A stretch of 64,000 bases of DNA from JAGVIE01 sp964520905 (GCA_964520905.1 CAZFQL010000006.1:124001-188000); one strand, 5' to 3'; positions 37,191-47,038 are shown, counted from the stretch's first letter. The notes: generated by a model not told the origin, from the sequence alone. Made by a program: numbers and translations.

Positions 37191-37371
37191 CAGATTCGAT
37201 ACCTGCTATTTTTCAATGTCAAATATATGCAAAGCAAATCCAAGAATCAAGTTAATTCTACACAAGTTAATTCTACGCATTCACTTTCGTGATCTAAGAA
37301 GGAAGCACCTGCTGGCAGAAGATAAAATCGGCAATATTATTAAAAGAAAACCGAAGACCGATATTTTTCTA

Positions 37372-37400
37372 TTGACATTCGGGAATAGCTTTCGTACATT
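37372..37400 (+). promoter_or_regulatory. predicted sigma70-type promoter
   Basis: TTGACA (37372-37377), 17 bases, then TACATT (37395-37400). It lies 37 bases before the receiver start at 37437. The same -35/-10 pair with the same spacing appears upstream of the XRE gene (62315-62343), which strengthens both. Confidence 0.5.
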
Positions 37401-37436
37401 TTGATAGAATTAATTAAAATATTACGAGAGAAGACG

Positions 37437-37808
37437 ATGGGTCATCATCTAAAAATGCTTTGTGTTGACGATAATAACGATCTACGCGAAAGTCTTAAAG
37501 ATCAGTTCGTTTTAGAAAATTTCGACGTTGATACCGCCAGCGACGGCGATATCGCTTTGGAAATGATCAAACAAAACAATTACGACATTGTTCTTCTCGA
37601 TGTGAAGATGCCGCGGATGGACGGGCTATCCGTTCTGAAAGAATTGCGCACCCTCGATAAAAACCCTCAGGTCATTATGCTTTCGGCTGTGAATGATTTA
37701 CCAACCGCCAAGGAATGTGTCAGTCTTGGTGCGAAAGATTATATTTCTAAACCTTACGAACCCGAAGAACTCCTGCACGTTGTCATTAAAGTTTTGGGAT
37801 CGCATTAA
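37437..37808 (+). CDS. stand-alone response-regulator receiver
   Basis: The product is 123 residues from ATG 37437, chosen because AGAGAAG lies just upstream and the sequence then opens like other receivers (MGHHLKMLCVDDNND). Asp55 (IVLLDVKMPRMDG), Ser in MLSAV and Lys in ISKPYEP complete the CheY-like site. It is transcribed divergently from the receiver at 36804; a consensus-like promoter lies at 37372-37400. Confidence 0.92.
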   Translation: MGHHLKMLCVDDNNDLRESLKDQFVLENFDVDTASDGDIALEMIKQNNYDIVLLDVKMPRMDGLSVLKELRTLDKNPQVIMLSAVNDLPTAKECVSLGAKDYISKPYEPEELLHVVIKVLGSH

Positions 37809-37843
37809 GTTCAGCGGTAATAAACTCTTTATCTCAATGTTGA

Positions 37844-38080
37844 CTAACGAGGTGTAACTAAGCTGTCGAGATTTCCCAATTGCTCGCGCTGTTGATCGTA
37901 GGTGCTTGTTCCCTGTCCTGCCTTATAAGGATTGTAAGCCCGCTTCGTACTATCCCGTGTCAAACTATCGATGCGTGATAATTCCTGCTGTTTCACTCTT
38001 GAAAATTTGCATTGCAAGACAAGAAATGGAAGAACACAAACGACCAGTGCGAATGCAAAATATTTTTTCCACATGTTCAA
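37844..38080 (-). CDS. small predicted lipoprotein
   Basis: The product is 78 residues. A hydrophobic N-terminus ends in a lipobox-like LVLQC, followed by a charged region (RIDSLTRDSTKRAYNPYKAG). No family was recognised. It is the last gene of the Lol-type operon, 15 bases after the previous gene, which fits a small envelope protein. Confidence 0.65.
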   Translation of the reverse strand: MNMWKKYFAFALVVCVLPFLVLQCKFSRVKQQELSRIDSLTRDSTKRAYNPYKAGQGTSTYDQQREQLGNLDSLVTPR

Positions 38081-38095
38081 AGAGGTTGGGAAAAA

Positions 38096-38380
38096 TTACG
38101 ATCCAATTTTCTCAGGAGTCGGTTGGTTTACAGACCTCGGTTTTTCTTTCTTTCTGTACATGATACCGACCGGTATGATAACACAATAACCGAGCACTAA
38201 TAATATTGGCGCGAGAGTCAGTTGTGAAAATCCTTCGACCTTATTCCCTGAAAGAGCTATATATCCGAGAACAATAACAAGCAACCCGATTCCGAGAATG
38301 ATGTAATTCTCTTTCTCCAATGGAAGAATATCGTCTTGCTTTGATTTTTTTACCTGTTTCGATTTCTCAACTTTTGCCAT
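38096..38380 (-). CDS. small two-helix membrane protein (DUF3098-like)
   Basis: The product is 94 residues. A Lys-rich N-terminus is followed by LPLEKENYIILGIGLLVIVLG, then a second helix (LTLAPILLVLGYCVIIPVGIMY) and a basic tail. The KENYIILGIG pattern resembles DUF3098 proteins of Bacteroidota and relatives. It follows lolD-like ATPase by 57 bases. Confidence 0.72.
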   Translation of the reverse strand: MAKVEKSKQVKKSKQDDILPLEKENYIILGIGLLVIVLGYIALSGNKVEGFSQLTLAPILLVLGYCVIIPVGIMYRKKEKPRSVNQPTPEKIGS

Positions 38381-38437
38381 ATAATTTCCTTCTTTTCAAT
38401 ATGTGTGAAGATAATGTAAGAAAAATCTTCTAATTCA

Positions 38438-39127
38438 TCAAATCCGAAATAACTTTCCATCCGCCATCCTGAATACCCGATTAGATTGCTCGGCATACTT
38501 CTCATTGTGCGTAACGATGACGAACGTTTGCTTTTCTTTCTTATTTAACTCGAGCAACAACTCATAAATTTGTTGGCTACTGATTGAATCGAGGTTTCCC
38601 GTTGGTTCATCGGCGAGAATGATCCTCGGATTATTCGCAAGTGCGCGGGCTACCGCAACACGCTGCTGCTCGCCGCCGGAAAGCTCCGTCGGTTTATGAT
38701 TTAATCTCGATGTAAGATCAACTCTTGATAAAAGTTTCTTTCCTGTACTTTCAGCTTCATCCTTTGATCTGCTGTTGATCATCAGAGGAATCATCACATT
38801 CTCAAGTGCGGTAAATTCAGGCAGAAGATGGTGAAATTGAAAAACGAATCCCACATTTTCAATCCGCCGTTTGGCAAGCTTCTCATCGCTGTAAGATGAT
38901 ATATCTTCATCTCTCCAGTAAACTTTCCCGTCGGTGGGCTTATCCAATCCGCCGAGAATATGAAGCAGTGTGCTCTTCCCCGAACCCGAAGCTCCTACTA
39001 TCGATACTATCTCACCTTCGACGACCTCAAAATCTATTCCCTTAAGAACATGAAGGTTAGATATTTCTTTTTTATCGAGTGAAAAATATTTCTGTATTCC
39101 GGTGCAACGTAAAATCGGTTGTGTCAT
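38438..39127 (-). CDS. lolD: LolD-like ABC transporter ATPase
   Basis: The product is 229 residues from ATG 39127, which follows a GGTGGGA site; a longer frame to 39256 overlaps the permease gene and is not needed. It has Walker A GASGSGKST, signature LSGGEQQRVAVARAL, Walker B IILADEPTGNLD, and the switch His in VIVTHNEKYA. It belongs to the MacB/LolD subfamily that powers release of lipoproteins or other envelope tasks. It starts one base after the permease gene ends. Confidence 0.93.
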   Translation of the reverse strand: MTQPILRCTGIQKYFSLDKKEISNLHVLKGIDFEVVEGEIVSIVGASGSGKSTLLHILGGLDKPTDGKVYWRDEDISSYSDEKLAKRRIENVGFVFQFHHLLPEFTALENVMIPLMINSRSKDEAESTGKKLLSRVDLTSRLNHKPTELSGGEQQRVAVARALANNPRIILADEPTGNLDSISSQQIYELLLELNKKEKQTFVIVTHNEKYAEQSNRVFRMADGKLFRI

Positions 39128-39128
39128 A

Positions 39129-40361
39129 TTATTCCCACCTAAGCCCTTCTGCGGGTATTGTTGCCGCCGCTCTGCGCGACGGATAGTATGCCGCCAAAAA
39201 CGACAACCCAAGCGATACAAATGCGATCTCGACAAAATCAATCCATTGTATCTCAACGGGTATCGCCGGAATTATGTAGATTGTCGCGTCCAACGCAAAT
39301 AGTTGATAATGAACTTGTAGATACAGAACAATCAGCCCAATGATAACGCCTAGTACTGTGCCTATAATCCCGATTATTAAACCTTCAACCATAAAAATCC
39401 GGACGATATTTTTCGATGTCATCCCGATCGATTTCAATACACTGATGTCCCGTTGTTTCTCAATAACGCCCATCGTTAATGAACCAAGCATATTGAACGT
39501 GGCAACGAGGATAATTAAGCTAAGAAGAATGTATGCCGACCATCGCTCAATTTTCATCACAGAATATAAACTCTGATGAAGATCGTACCACGTTAGAACA
39601 TTATAATCATCCGGCAATTGCTTTTGAAGTTTCTTTTTGACTTTCTCCGCATTATTAAAATCGCTCAACCGTAATTCTATACCGTTATATTTCTCCTCAA
39701 GATTGAACATCTGCTGAGCGACTGGAAGCGAGACGTACGCATAGTTCGCATCATAATCTTTATTGTTTGATTCGAAGATGCCGTTCACGGTAAATTTCAT
39801 CCCCTGAGGCGCGCTGATGCCGCTCAATGCATACTGCACTGAGTTCGGACTGTAGATTACAATTTCATTACCAATAACCGATGCGAGCCGGTCAGCAAGA
39901 GTTAGTCCAATCACGATTCCGGGAGAACTGCCGGTATTTTTTAAATCCACAGAACCCAGAACCACTTTGTCCTTCAACCCGGTAACATCTGCGATACGTT
40001 TCTCATCTACACCTCGTATAAACACGACTTTATTAAATGAAGTTGTTGTCAACATCGCTTTCCCGGAAACATATGGCGAGACTGCGGTAATATCGATATT
40101 GCTTTTCAGAATTTTTTCTATCCCTTGATATTCTACCGATGAAATATTTCCGCGCTTTTCAATCCGTATGTGTGGGTCGAAACCCACAAGCACTGAAGTA
40201 ACTACACTGCTAAATCCATTGAATACCGAGAGAGCAATCAGAAGTGCGGCTACACCCACGGTAATACCTACGATCGATATGTAACCGATAATGTTGATAA
40301 AACGAATCTTCCTTTTCGATCTGAGATAACGGCTGGCAATAAATAATTCAACTTTACTCAT
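39129..40361 (-). CDS. LolC/LolE-type ABC transporter permease
   Basis: The product is 410 residues. An N-terminal helix (INIIGYISIVGITVGVAALLIALSVF) is followed by a periplasmic MacB-PCD domain (about 45-235) and three C-terminal helices (ILLSLIILVATFNMLGSLTMGVIE; GLIIGIIGTVLGVIIGLIVLY; FVEIAFVSLGLSFLAAYYPS). This is the FtsX/LolCE layout. It follows the first permease gene by 3 bases; the pair probably forms a heterodimer like LolCE. Confidence 0.93.
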   Translation of the reverse strand: MSKVELFIASRYLRSKRKIRFINIIGYISIVGITVGVAALLIALSVFNGFSSVVTSVLVGFDPHIRIEKRGNISSVEYQGIEKILKSNIDITAVSPYVSGKAMLTTTSFNKVVFIRGVDEKRIADVTGLKDKVVLGSVDLKNTGSSPGIVIGLTLADRLASVIGNEIVIYSPNSVQYALSGISAPQGMKFTVNGIFESNNKDYDANYAYVSLPVAQQMFNLEEKYNGIELRLSDFNNAEKVKKKLQKQLPDDYNVLTWYDLHQSLYSVMKIERWSAYILLSLIILVATFNMLGSLTMGVIEKQRDISVLKSIGMTSKNIVRIFMVEGLIIGIIGTVLGVIIGLIVLYLQVHYQLFALDATIYIIPAIPVEIQWIDFVEIAFVSLGLSFLAAYYPSRRAAATIPAEGLRWE

Positions 40362-40364
40362 GTA

Positions 40365-41576
40365 TCACCCGAACCTCAAAGCCGTTACCGAATTGAGTTT
40401 AGCGGCAGCTTTCGATGGAAGAAGGGTTGTAAGCATACATAAAATGAAAGCTATCCCTGTAACAAGAAGAAAGTTTTCCGGTCTTATTAAAATCGGCGCC
40501 GCATCCATATAATATATATCGGACGGCAGTGAAATGATCTTGAACCTGAACTGAAGATAGCATAAAATATATGCCATAATATTTCCAAGTCCGATTCCCA
40601 GAACCGCAATAATTAAACCGTGAAACCTGAAAATCCGGCTGATTAATTTCGGACCAGCGCCTACCGATTTCAGAATTCCGATCGCATGTGTTTTCTCAAG
40701 AACAAACATCAGTAACGTGCCGATGATGTTTACAGTTGCTACAATAATAATAAGACTTAAAAGAATCGGCGACATCTTTTTTTGAAGTTCAACCCAGGAA
40801 AACAGATTCCGATAAAGCTGAAAAACCGTGCGCGCATAGTGTGGGTATCCAAGAAGATCTTGAATTTGCTGAGACACATGATCAACTTGCGCAATATCAT
40901 TCACCAAAATATCGTAACCGGTGATATCGTCGCCCAGTTGGAATAATTTTTGAGCATCTCTTAAACCGGTATAAGCATAGATATCGTCAAATTCAGCCAT
41001 GCCGGATTCATATATTCCGACCAACTGGAATTGAAGAGCGCGCGGTTGTAACCCGGAATTTCTTGGGAGTGCGAAGACGGTAAGTTTAGCTCCGATATCT
41101 ACGCTTAATCGATTAGCAAGCTTCTTTCCGATTACAATCTCTGCCAAACCTTCATTCCGGATCGAGATGGTACGACCCTTTATGATATGTTGATGTGAAT
41201 TTAAAACGTTGTTGTCCGGATCGATTCCTTTTAGAAAAATTCCATCAACTGCGTCATGTGAACGAATCATACCTTCTCTCGCGGCAAAGGGCGAGATATC
41301 ATTCACGCCGGGGATTTCTTTCCTGACTCGCTCGATCGATTGCCGATAATCGGATAATGGTTTATTCTGAAACCCGCGTACCTCGATATGAGACGTAAAG
41401 TTGATTACTTTTTCTTTAATCTCACGTTCAAATCCATCGAGCACCGATAGCGTGATAATGAGCGCGGCAGTTCCAAGCATTACTCCGAGGATTGCTATCG
41501 TAGTAATGAAAGAAAGAAAACCGCTCTTTCGATGAGCCTGAATATAACGTTTTGCTATGAACCAAGAAGGAGACAA
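40365..41576 (-). CDS. LolC/LolE-type ABC transporter permease
   Basis: The product is 403 residues with the same four-helix FtsX/LolCE layout: SFITTIAILGVMLGTAALIITLSVLDGFEREI near the N-terminus, a periplasmic domain, then ILLSLIIIVATVNIIGTLLMFVLEK and two further helices. It is paralogous to the permease downstream (3 bases) and 93 bases from prfB upstream. Lipoprotein release from the inner membrane is the likely role. Confidence 0.93.
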   Translation of the reverse strand: MSPSWFIAKRYIQAHRKSGFLSFITTIAILGVMLGTAALIITLSVLDGFEREIKEKVINFTSHIEVRGFQNKPLSDYRQSIERVRKEIPGVNDISPFAAREGMIRSHDAVDGIFLKGIDPDNNVLNSHQHIIKGRTISIRNEGLAEIVIGKKLANRLSVDIGAKLTVFALPRNSGLQPRALQFQLVGIYESGMAEFDDIYAYTGLRDAQKLFQLGDDITGYDILVNDIAQVDHVSQQIQDLLGYPHYARTVFQLYRNLFSWVELQKKMSPILLSLIIIVATVNIIGTLLMFVLEKTHAIGILKSVGAGPKLISRIFRFHGLIIAVLGIGLGNIMAYILCYLQFRFKIISLPSDIYYMDAAPILIRPENFLLVTGIAFILCMLTTLLPSKAAAKLNSVTALRFG

Positions 41577-41669
41577 GTTATCAGTTATGAGTTATGAGTG
41601 ATTAGTTTTTAAGTTTAAGTAGAATGTAATTTCTTACCAGTTACTTTTTACTTTTTACTTTTGCATTGT

Positions 41670-42777
41670 TCAGTGTGTTTGTTTTCCATATTCCATTAAA
41701 AATGCTTTGATAAACTGATCCAAATCTCCATCCATCACACCTTGAGTGTTGCTCGTTTCTACATCGGTGCGGTGATCTTTTACCATGTTATAAGGATGAA
41801 AAACATAAGAGCGAATCTGACTTCCCCACTCTATTTTCTTTTTTGTGCTTTCAATTGTAGCAAGCCGCGCTTCTTCTTCTTCCTTACGCAATTGATATAG
41901 CCGTGATTTCAACATCTTCAACGCGCGTTCTTTGTTCTGGAATTGCGAACGTTCCTGTTGACACGCCACAACGACCCCAGAAGGAATATGCTTAATGCGA
42001 ACTGCGGTTTCAACCTTGTTAACGTTTTGTCCCCCTTTACCGCCCGCACGGTAAGTACCAATATCAAGATCGGCAGGATTGATCTCGATCTCAACATCAT
42101 CTTCGATTTCCGGATAGACGAAGACTGAGGAGAACGAAGTATGCCTACGCGCATTTGAATCGAAAGGTGAAATGCGAACCAAGCGATGCACTCCACTTTC
42201 AGCTTTCAAATATCCATATGCGAATTGTCCTTGTACTTCGATTGTTGCGCTTTTCAATCCGGCTCCTTCGCCTGCAAGCTCATCGAGTAAAAATGTTTTA
42301 AAGCCCTTTTTCTCACACCAGCGGAGATACATTCGCATTAACATTTCAGTCCAATCCTGAGCTTCGGTTCCACCGGCGCCTGCGTGGACAGTGAGTATGC
42401 AATTCTTCTCATCGTCATCACCGCTGAGCATGTTACGGAATTCTACATCGTCAAGAAGTTTTTCAGTATCGGTAATCTCACTTTGCAATTCAGTCTCAAA
42501 AGAGTTATCTGACGATTCAACTGCCAATTCTAAAAGTGCTTGAGCGTCTTGAAGTTTGCGTTGGATGGAAGTCCACGAATTTACCCACTGCTTTCGCCTG
42601 TCTATTTGCTGCATTACTTTTTGTGCGGCGATGTTATCGTTCCAGAAATTTGGGGTGTGTGCCTTCGCTTCGAGGTCGGCTATTTCTTTTTCTTTTGTGT
42701 CAAGGTCAAAGATACCCCCGGAGAGACGTGAGTTTACTTTCAAGTTCTTTTAATTTATCTTTTACGTCTTCGAACAT
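41670..42777 (-). CDS. prfB: peptide chain release factor 2 with programmed +1 frameshift
   Basis: Translation starts at ATG 42777 (MFEDVKDKLKELESKLTSLR), reads GGG TAT CTT, meets TGA (complement of 42706-42708), and must shift +1 to continue as DLDTKEKEIADLEAK. The site CTT-TGA-C is preceded by a GGGGG Shine-Dalgarno-like run, exactly as in other RF2 genes. The main body ends at 41670. The stop-recognition SPF (RISPFDSNARRH) and catalytic GGQ (AGGKGGQNVNKVE) motifs are present, and total length is about 366 residues, normal for RF2. RF2 reads UGA/UAA, so low RF2 favours the shift and raises its own level. It begins 10 bases after hepT. Confidence 0.96.
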
Positions 42778-42787
42778 AATTATTTCG

Positions 42788-43213
42788 CTAACCTTGATTA
42801 TGAAAATAGTTTTGATATTCAACCACGATTATGGGAATATCATCAAGATGATTATTCAAAACATTTGCAACTTTTCTTGCATCGAGGAAAAGATATTCAT
42901 GTGCAAGAATATTTCTCATCTTAATCATTTCAATGAGACCTTTACTCGATTTATTGGATATTATCTTGTGTTTAAACAATATATCAGGTATATCAGTATA
43001 TTTTTCCCAGCGGTCAGTTGTAAGATTAGATAAAATATGTGTTCCAATATCTATTAAAGCTTGAACAGTTAATTGCAATCCATGTGATACCATCCAAAGA
43101 AGTTCTGTTTGTTCCTCTAATTGTTTTATAGTAACACTTTGATGTTTTCTAAGAATTGATAAATTCCTATCAATATCAGAAAATGCTTTTTCTATGAAAT
43201 CATGATTTAACAT
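42788..43213 (-). CDS. hepT: HEPN toxin of a HepT/MntA module
   Basis: The product is 141 residues and all-helical. The HEPN RNase motif RX4HXY is seen as RNILAHEY. The Tyr is the residue AMPylated by MntA in characterised pairs. Its ATG overlaps the end of the antitoxin gene by 14 bases. It acts in the cytoplasm as an RNase whose activity is blocked by the partner; targets are unknown here. Confidence 0.9.
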   Translation of the reverse strand: MLNHDFIEKAFSDIDRNLSILRKHQSVTIKQLEEQTELLWMVSHGLQLTVQALIDIGTHILSNLTTDRWEKYTDIPDILFKHKIISNKSSKGLIEMIKMRNILAHEYLFLDARKVANVLNNHLDDIPIIVVEYQNYFHNQG

Positions 43214-43631
43214 AGCTCATTAATCGTTTATCTCGGTACTCATTTTGGATTTTCAATATATGCTGCGCGTCCTCATACTCCTTATAACTTTTTATTAAAT
43301 ATCTTCTCCGAAATCCCTCATCCGAACATTTTAATAAAAGGCCAAAATGCAAAATACGATGGACTAAAGTTGGCTGTGCAAAATTCATTATTACCAAATC
43401 CACATCATCTGATCCGAGACATGTAATCAATTCCCCTATCAATTCCAATTGATAATTGAATTCCTTTTCTTTTTTTATGTTTTCGACATAAATCGCTACA
43501 TCTACATCGCTAAATTTGTGAGTTTTATTCTCAGCCATCGAGCCGAATAGATACACAAGTACAATGTCTTCTTTTTTCAGAAAAAGTTCAGTCAGTTTTT
43601 CGATTATTTCATCACTGGACATCTTTATCAT
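43200..43631 (-). CDS. mntA: MNT-type nucleotidyltransferase antitoxin
   Basis: The product is 143 residues. The minimal nucleotidyltransferase motif GSX10DXD is complete (GSMAENKTHKFSDVDV), and a third acidic residue probably lies in DDVDLVIM. The neighbouring HEPN gene identifies it as the AMPylating antitoxin of a HepT/MntA system. It opens a minus-strand run that continues through hepT, prfB and the Lol-type genes. Confidence 0.9.
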   Translation of the reverse strand: MIKMSSDEIIEKLTELFLKKEDIVLVYLFGSMAENKTHKFSDVDVAIYVENIKKEKEFNYQLELIGELITCLGSDDVDLVIMNFAQPTLVHRILHFGLLLKCSDEGFRRRYLIKSYKEYEDAQHILKIQNEYRDKRLMSYVKS

Positions 43632-43924
43632 GCACTAAATTACGCATAATAGCTCTTAAAACAAAATTGGAGATAGGATTGACGAATGTACTGGAGTTTA
43701 CCCCGCGTGTTTTTCGCGGGACTCATCCCACTATTGATTTTTCTCCCCGCGGAGACGCAGAGGTCACCGAGTTTTTCTCTCTGCGTCACTCAGCGTCTGC
43801 GATGGTTATCTAAGCAGAGAACTTCTTCCCGGCTTGATGGAAAAGCCAGAAGTCTTAAAATCGTCTCGAAAGCTTACTCAATATCTATTCTTGAGATTGA
43901 TAGAAAACATTCGTATTTTTCACA
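43632..43924. other. intergenic region with GC-rich repeat remnants
   Basis: No credible gene. A palindrome CCCGCG...CGCGGG lies near 43699-43720, and a segment around 43748-43801 (CCGCGGAGACGCAGAGG ... CTCTGCGTC) reads like a decayed dispersed repeat. An 80-codon frame covers it but has no ribosome site or coding character. It should hold the divergent promoters of mntA and the kinase gene. Confidence 0.55.
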
Positions 43925-46900
43925 ATGATTATTACTGACCATTTACGCATAATCATCTTTGCATTTCTCGCAGCCGGAGTTATGCTAACAGAGGGAAAGT
44001 CGAATATTCGATCCGACTATTTCGCTGAAGAACTTTCGTACACGAGTGTGAATTCCATTCTCCAATCCCATAACGGCGAAAATACTTTGAATAATATCGA
44101 TGGCGATACACCCGCCAACATTTCATCTGATATTCGGGAGAATACACTTCACCATGTTGACCGAATTAAAACCAAGAAACTTGATCTGATCGAGCCCAAA
44201 GTACTTCTACCCTTTCGAACATACACAATCAAAGATGGACTTGTAGGGAATAGAGTAAGAGCGCTCATGCAAGATTCAAAAGGATTTATCTGGATTGGAA
44301 CCACGGAGGGTTTAAGTGTTTATGACGGTACTAATTTTCAGAACTACGGTAAGGCGAATGGCTTTCCAGTTGGTACAGTTTTATCTATTTATGAAAGCGA
44401 CTATCAACCGGGCAATATCTGGTTAAGTGTTGCCGGTGAAGGAGCTGTTAAGTTTAGCAATGATAAAGCGGTCGTTTACAAAATCGGAACAGAGAATTAT
44501 CAAAACTATGTATTTTGTTTTTATGAAGACCCATCCGGTACACTTTGGTGCGGAACACGATATGGATTATTTTATTTCGCAGACGGTAATTTCAATAAAA
44601 TCAGTACAAATCTAAAATTTGAATCAGTAAAAAACATATTCAGAGTTAGCGACAGTTTGATGGTACTTGTGAGCGATGTTGATTGTTATTTATTCAATCG
44701 TAACAACAATCAAACTAAATTAATCCCGCTGCACTTAGATACGAAAAAGGGCTATACGATTGATGCCATAATTGATGATGATGGCGATATCTGGGTAGGA
44801 ATTGTTGATGGTTCTCTTGTCCGTGTTCATAATTTAGTAGCGGATGCAAGTTACAAAATAGGTAATAATTATATGCAGCCGGGCTTAGACGATGGTAAAG
44901 GATTTATTTGGACGGCAGACGTGATCGGTTTATTACGGATAGCCAAATCATCAGACATAACACAGGCAACCCTCTACACACCTGCAAATGGATTACCACA
45001 CGAAAGTTATTGGGCAATGCTAAAAGATCGTGAAGGCAATTTATGGTTTGGCAATAACAGCAATGGGTTAGTTAAATTAGAAAATCAGTTTTTCTATCAT
45101 TTCCCACTCGAAAATCCTAAAAACGCCGTTATAGATCAACAGAATCACATCTGGGTTGCCATGCCCAATCACCTAAAAGAGTACTGGCGTGAAAGTAAAG
45201 GTGATTATCCAGTATTGCGGGATAAAATTCATGATTTAAAAAACTTTGATCGTAACGATAAGATATCTTTAATGACGATTGATTATAACAATCGAATTAT
45301 TATAACCACTAACGATGGAACTATTCAACGGCTTGAGATAAAACCGTCTGCCGATGGCGGTCCATTTTTAAAAGTAAATCAAAGCTTTGATCTTCCGGGA
45401 AAAATTTTTACGGTACAGTCTGATCATCGTAATCGCTTGTGGGTTGCTCAGGAAGAGAATATTTTATCGTTCATTGATTCTCCCACTAACGATAGAATAA
45501 AAGTGTCTATACCGAATAGAAATAATGCTCATACAATATACTGTTCGCCTGATAGCACCGTGTGGTTTAGTTTATTTGAGAATGGGTTGTATTCTTTAAA
45601 ATTTACATCCTCTAACGACAGCCAGCCAATCCTTGAGAGTGAAACTTTTAGAGATATACATGTTAGAAGTATTCTGCAGACACGAAATGGCGAACTTCTG
45701 ATCGGAACAAGCGGAAATGGTTTGTTTATTCTTCAATCGGATCGGATTAAGAATATAACAACGACTGACGGTTTACTCAGCAATACTATCTGGGATATTT
45801 CTGAAGGCAACGATGGCAAAATTTGGCTCGCTACTTCTCATGGATTATGTTATCTAAAAAGTATTCAATCGCAGACGGTTCATACTATTTTTCCGATGTA
45901 TGGGCGATGGATTTTCAAGTGCGGTGAGTTGACCGATGGACTCGTATGGGGATTAAGTCCCGACGGACTTACCATCTATGATTATAAAAAAGATAAGCGC
46001 CAAGAAGTAGCTCCTCCAATATACATTCGAAGTGTATCAATAAATGGGACTCAAATTCCATTTTATAATGGGATGGAGCTTACTTATAATATGAGCAATT
46101 GTGAAATAAATTTTGTCGGAATAAGTTACCTCGGCGGACGCACTGTTCGTTACCAGTATACATTTGGAGAAAACGACAGGATATGGAGTCAACCTATCGA
46201 ACATTCACGCGTAACAATGGCAGCATTGAAACCGGATCGTTATACGTTTCGCGTTCGAGCAATTAATCAATATGGCGTTGCAAGTTTAGAACCGGCGACT
46301 TGGGAATTCACTATTCTTCCACCAGTGTGGCAGCGGTGGTGGTTCACTGCAATTGTGGTGATATTTATTGGGTTGATGGTTTATCTGATATACCGTTACC
46401 GTGTGAATAAAATTTTAGAAATGGAACATCTTCGCCGGCATCTCGCTTCCGATCTTCACGATGAGCTTGCAACAAACCTGAGCAGTATTGCAATGTTCAG
46501 TAATATCGTTCAGGAAAATCCGCAGCAGCAATCAGGGCTTTTAGGAAGGATTACAACATTAGCGAAAGAATCGGTAGATGCAGTTCGCGATATAATCTGG
46601 ACGTTGGATACAAAACAGGAAACGATCGGAAGTTTATTAACACGATTGCACGATGTAACAGTTGTAAATTGTAGAGCGAGAGATTTCCAATTTAAATTCG
46701 ATCTGCCGCCGAAGGATAGTTTGCCATCGTTCTACTTAGAACCGGAAACAAACAAAAACCTCTGGCTATTATTGAAAGAAGCGGTGAATAATGCGTGTAA
46801 ACATTCAGGATGTTCTGAAATATTGATTGAAACAACACATCGTTCCGGATTGCTTGATATTCGAGTTAGAGATAATGGAAATGGTTTCGATCATTCTGCG

Positions 46901-47038
46901 ATTCGTCAGAGTCGGACAGCCGGAAAAGGTTTAGAGACGATGAAGATGCGGGCGGAGGAATTAGGCGGAAAGTTAGAAATTAACTCACATGTGGGTAACG
47001 GCACGGAGATCTTATTTCAATGGAAGATGAAAAAATAA
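43925..47038 (+). CDS. two-propeller/Y_Y_Y hybrid-type sensor histidine kinase (HisKA_3)
   Basis: The product is 1037 residues. A signal-like N-terminus is followed by about 14 regulator-propeller repeats (ALMQDSKGFIWIGTTEGLSVYDG pattern) to roughly residue 690, a Y_Y_Y domain (TVRYQYTFGENDRIWSQP... YTFRVRAINQYG), and one helix (WFTAIVVIFIGLMVYLIYRY). Then come a HisKA_3 dimerisation domain with His in ASDLHDELATNLSSI and an HATPase domain (LLKEAVNNACKHSG; GKGLETMKMRAEELGG). There is no fused receiver. Kinases of this class use NarL-type regulators; the nearest is at 48130, cut off by the RAYT locus. The ligand is unknown, often a polymer or its breakdown products in related proteins. No clear ribosome site is visible. 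Confidence 0.92.
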   Translation: MIITDHLRIIIFAFLAAGVMLTEGKSNIRSDYFAEELSYTSVNSILQSHNGENTLNNIDGDTPANISSDIRENTLHHVDRIKTKKLDLIEPKVLLPFRTYTIKDGLVGNRVRALMQDSKGFIWIGTTEGLSVYDGTNFQNYGKANGFPVGTVLSIYESDYQPGNIWLSVAGEGAVKFSNDKAVVYKIGTENYQNYVFCFYEDPSGTLWCGTRYGLFYFADGNFNKISTNLKFESVKNIFRVSDSLMVLVSDVDCYLFNRNNNQTKLIPLHLDTKKGYTIDAIIDDDGDIWVGIVDGSLVRVHNLVADASYKIGNNYMQPGLDDGKGFIWTADVIGLLRIAKSSDITQATLYTPANGLPHESYWAMLKDREGNLWFGNNSNGLVKLENQFFYHFPLENPKNAVIDQQNHIWVAMPNHLKEYWRESKGDYPVLRDKIHDLKNFDRNDKISLMTIDYNNRIIITTNDGTIQRLEIKPSADGGPFLKVNQSFDLPGKIFTVQSDHRNRLWVAQEENILSFIDSPTNDRIKVSIPNRNNAHTIYCSPDSTVWFSLFENGLYSLKFTSSNDSQPILESETFRDIHVRSILQTRNGELLIGTSGNGLFILQSDRIKNITTTDGLLSNTIWDISEGNDGKIWLATSHGLCYLKSIQSQTVHTIFPMYGRWIFKCGELTDGLVWGLSPDGLTIYDYKKDKRQEVAPPIYIRSVSINGTQIPFYNGMELTYNMSNCEINFVGISYLGGRTVRYQYTFGENDRIWSQPIEHSRVTMAALKPDRYTFRVRAINQYGVASLEPATWEFTILPPVWQRWWFTAIVVIFIGLMVYLIYRYRVNKILEMEHLRRHLASDLHDELATNLSSIAMFSNIVQENPQQQSGLLGRITTLAKESVDAVRDIIWTLDTKQETIGSLLTRLHDVTVVNCRARDFQFKFDLPPKDSLPSFYLEPETNKNLWLLLKEAVNNACKHSGCSEILIETTHRSGLLDIRVRDNGNGFDHSAIRQSRTAGKGLETMKMRAEELGGKLEINSHVGNGTEILFQWKMKK

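Noticed and set aside
43686..43928. 80-residue frame upstream of the sensor kinase
   Set aside because: It runs through dispersed-repeat DNA, has no ribosome site, and overlaps the kinase start.
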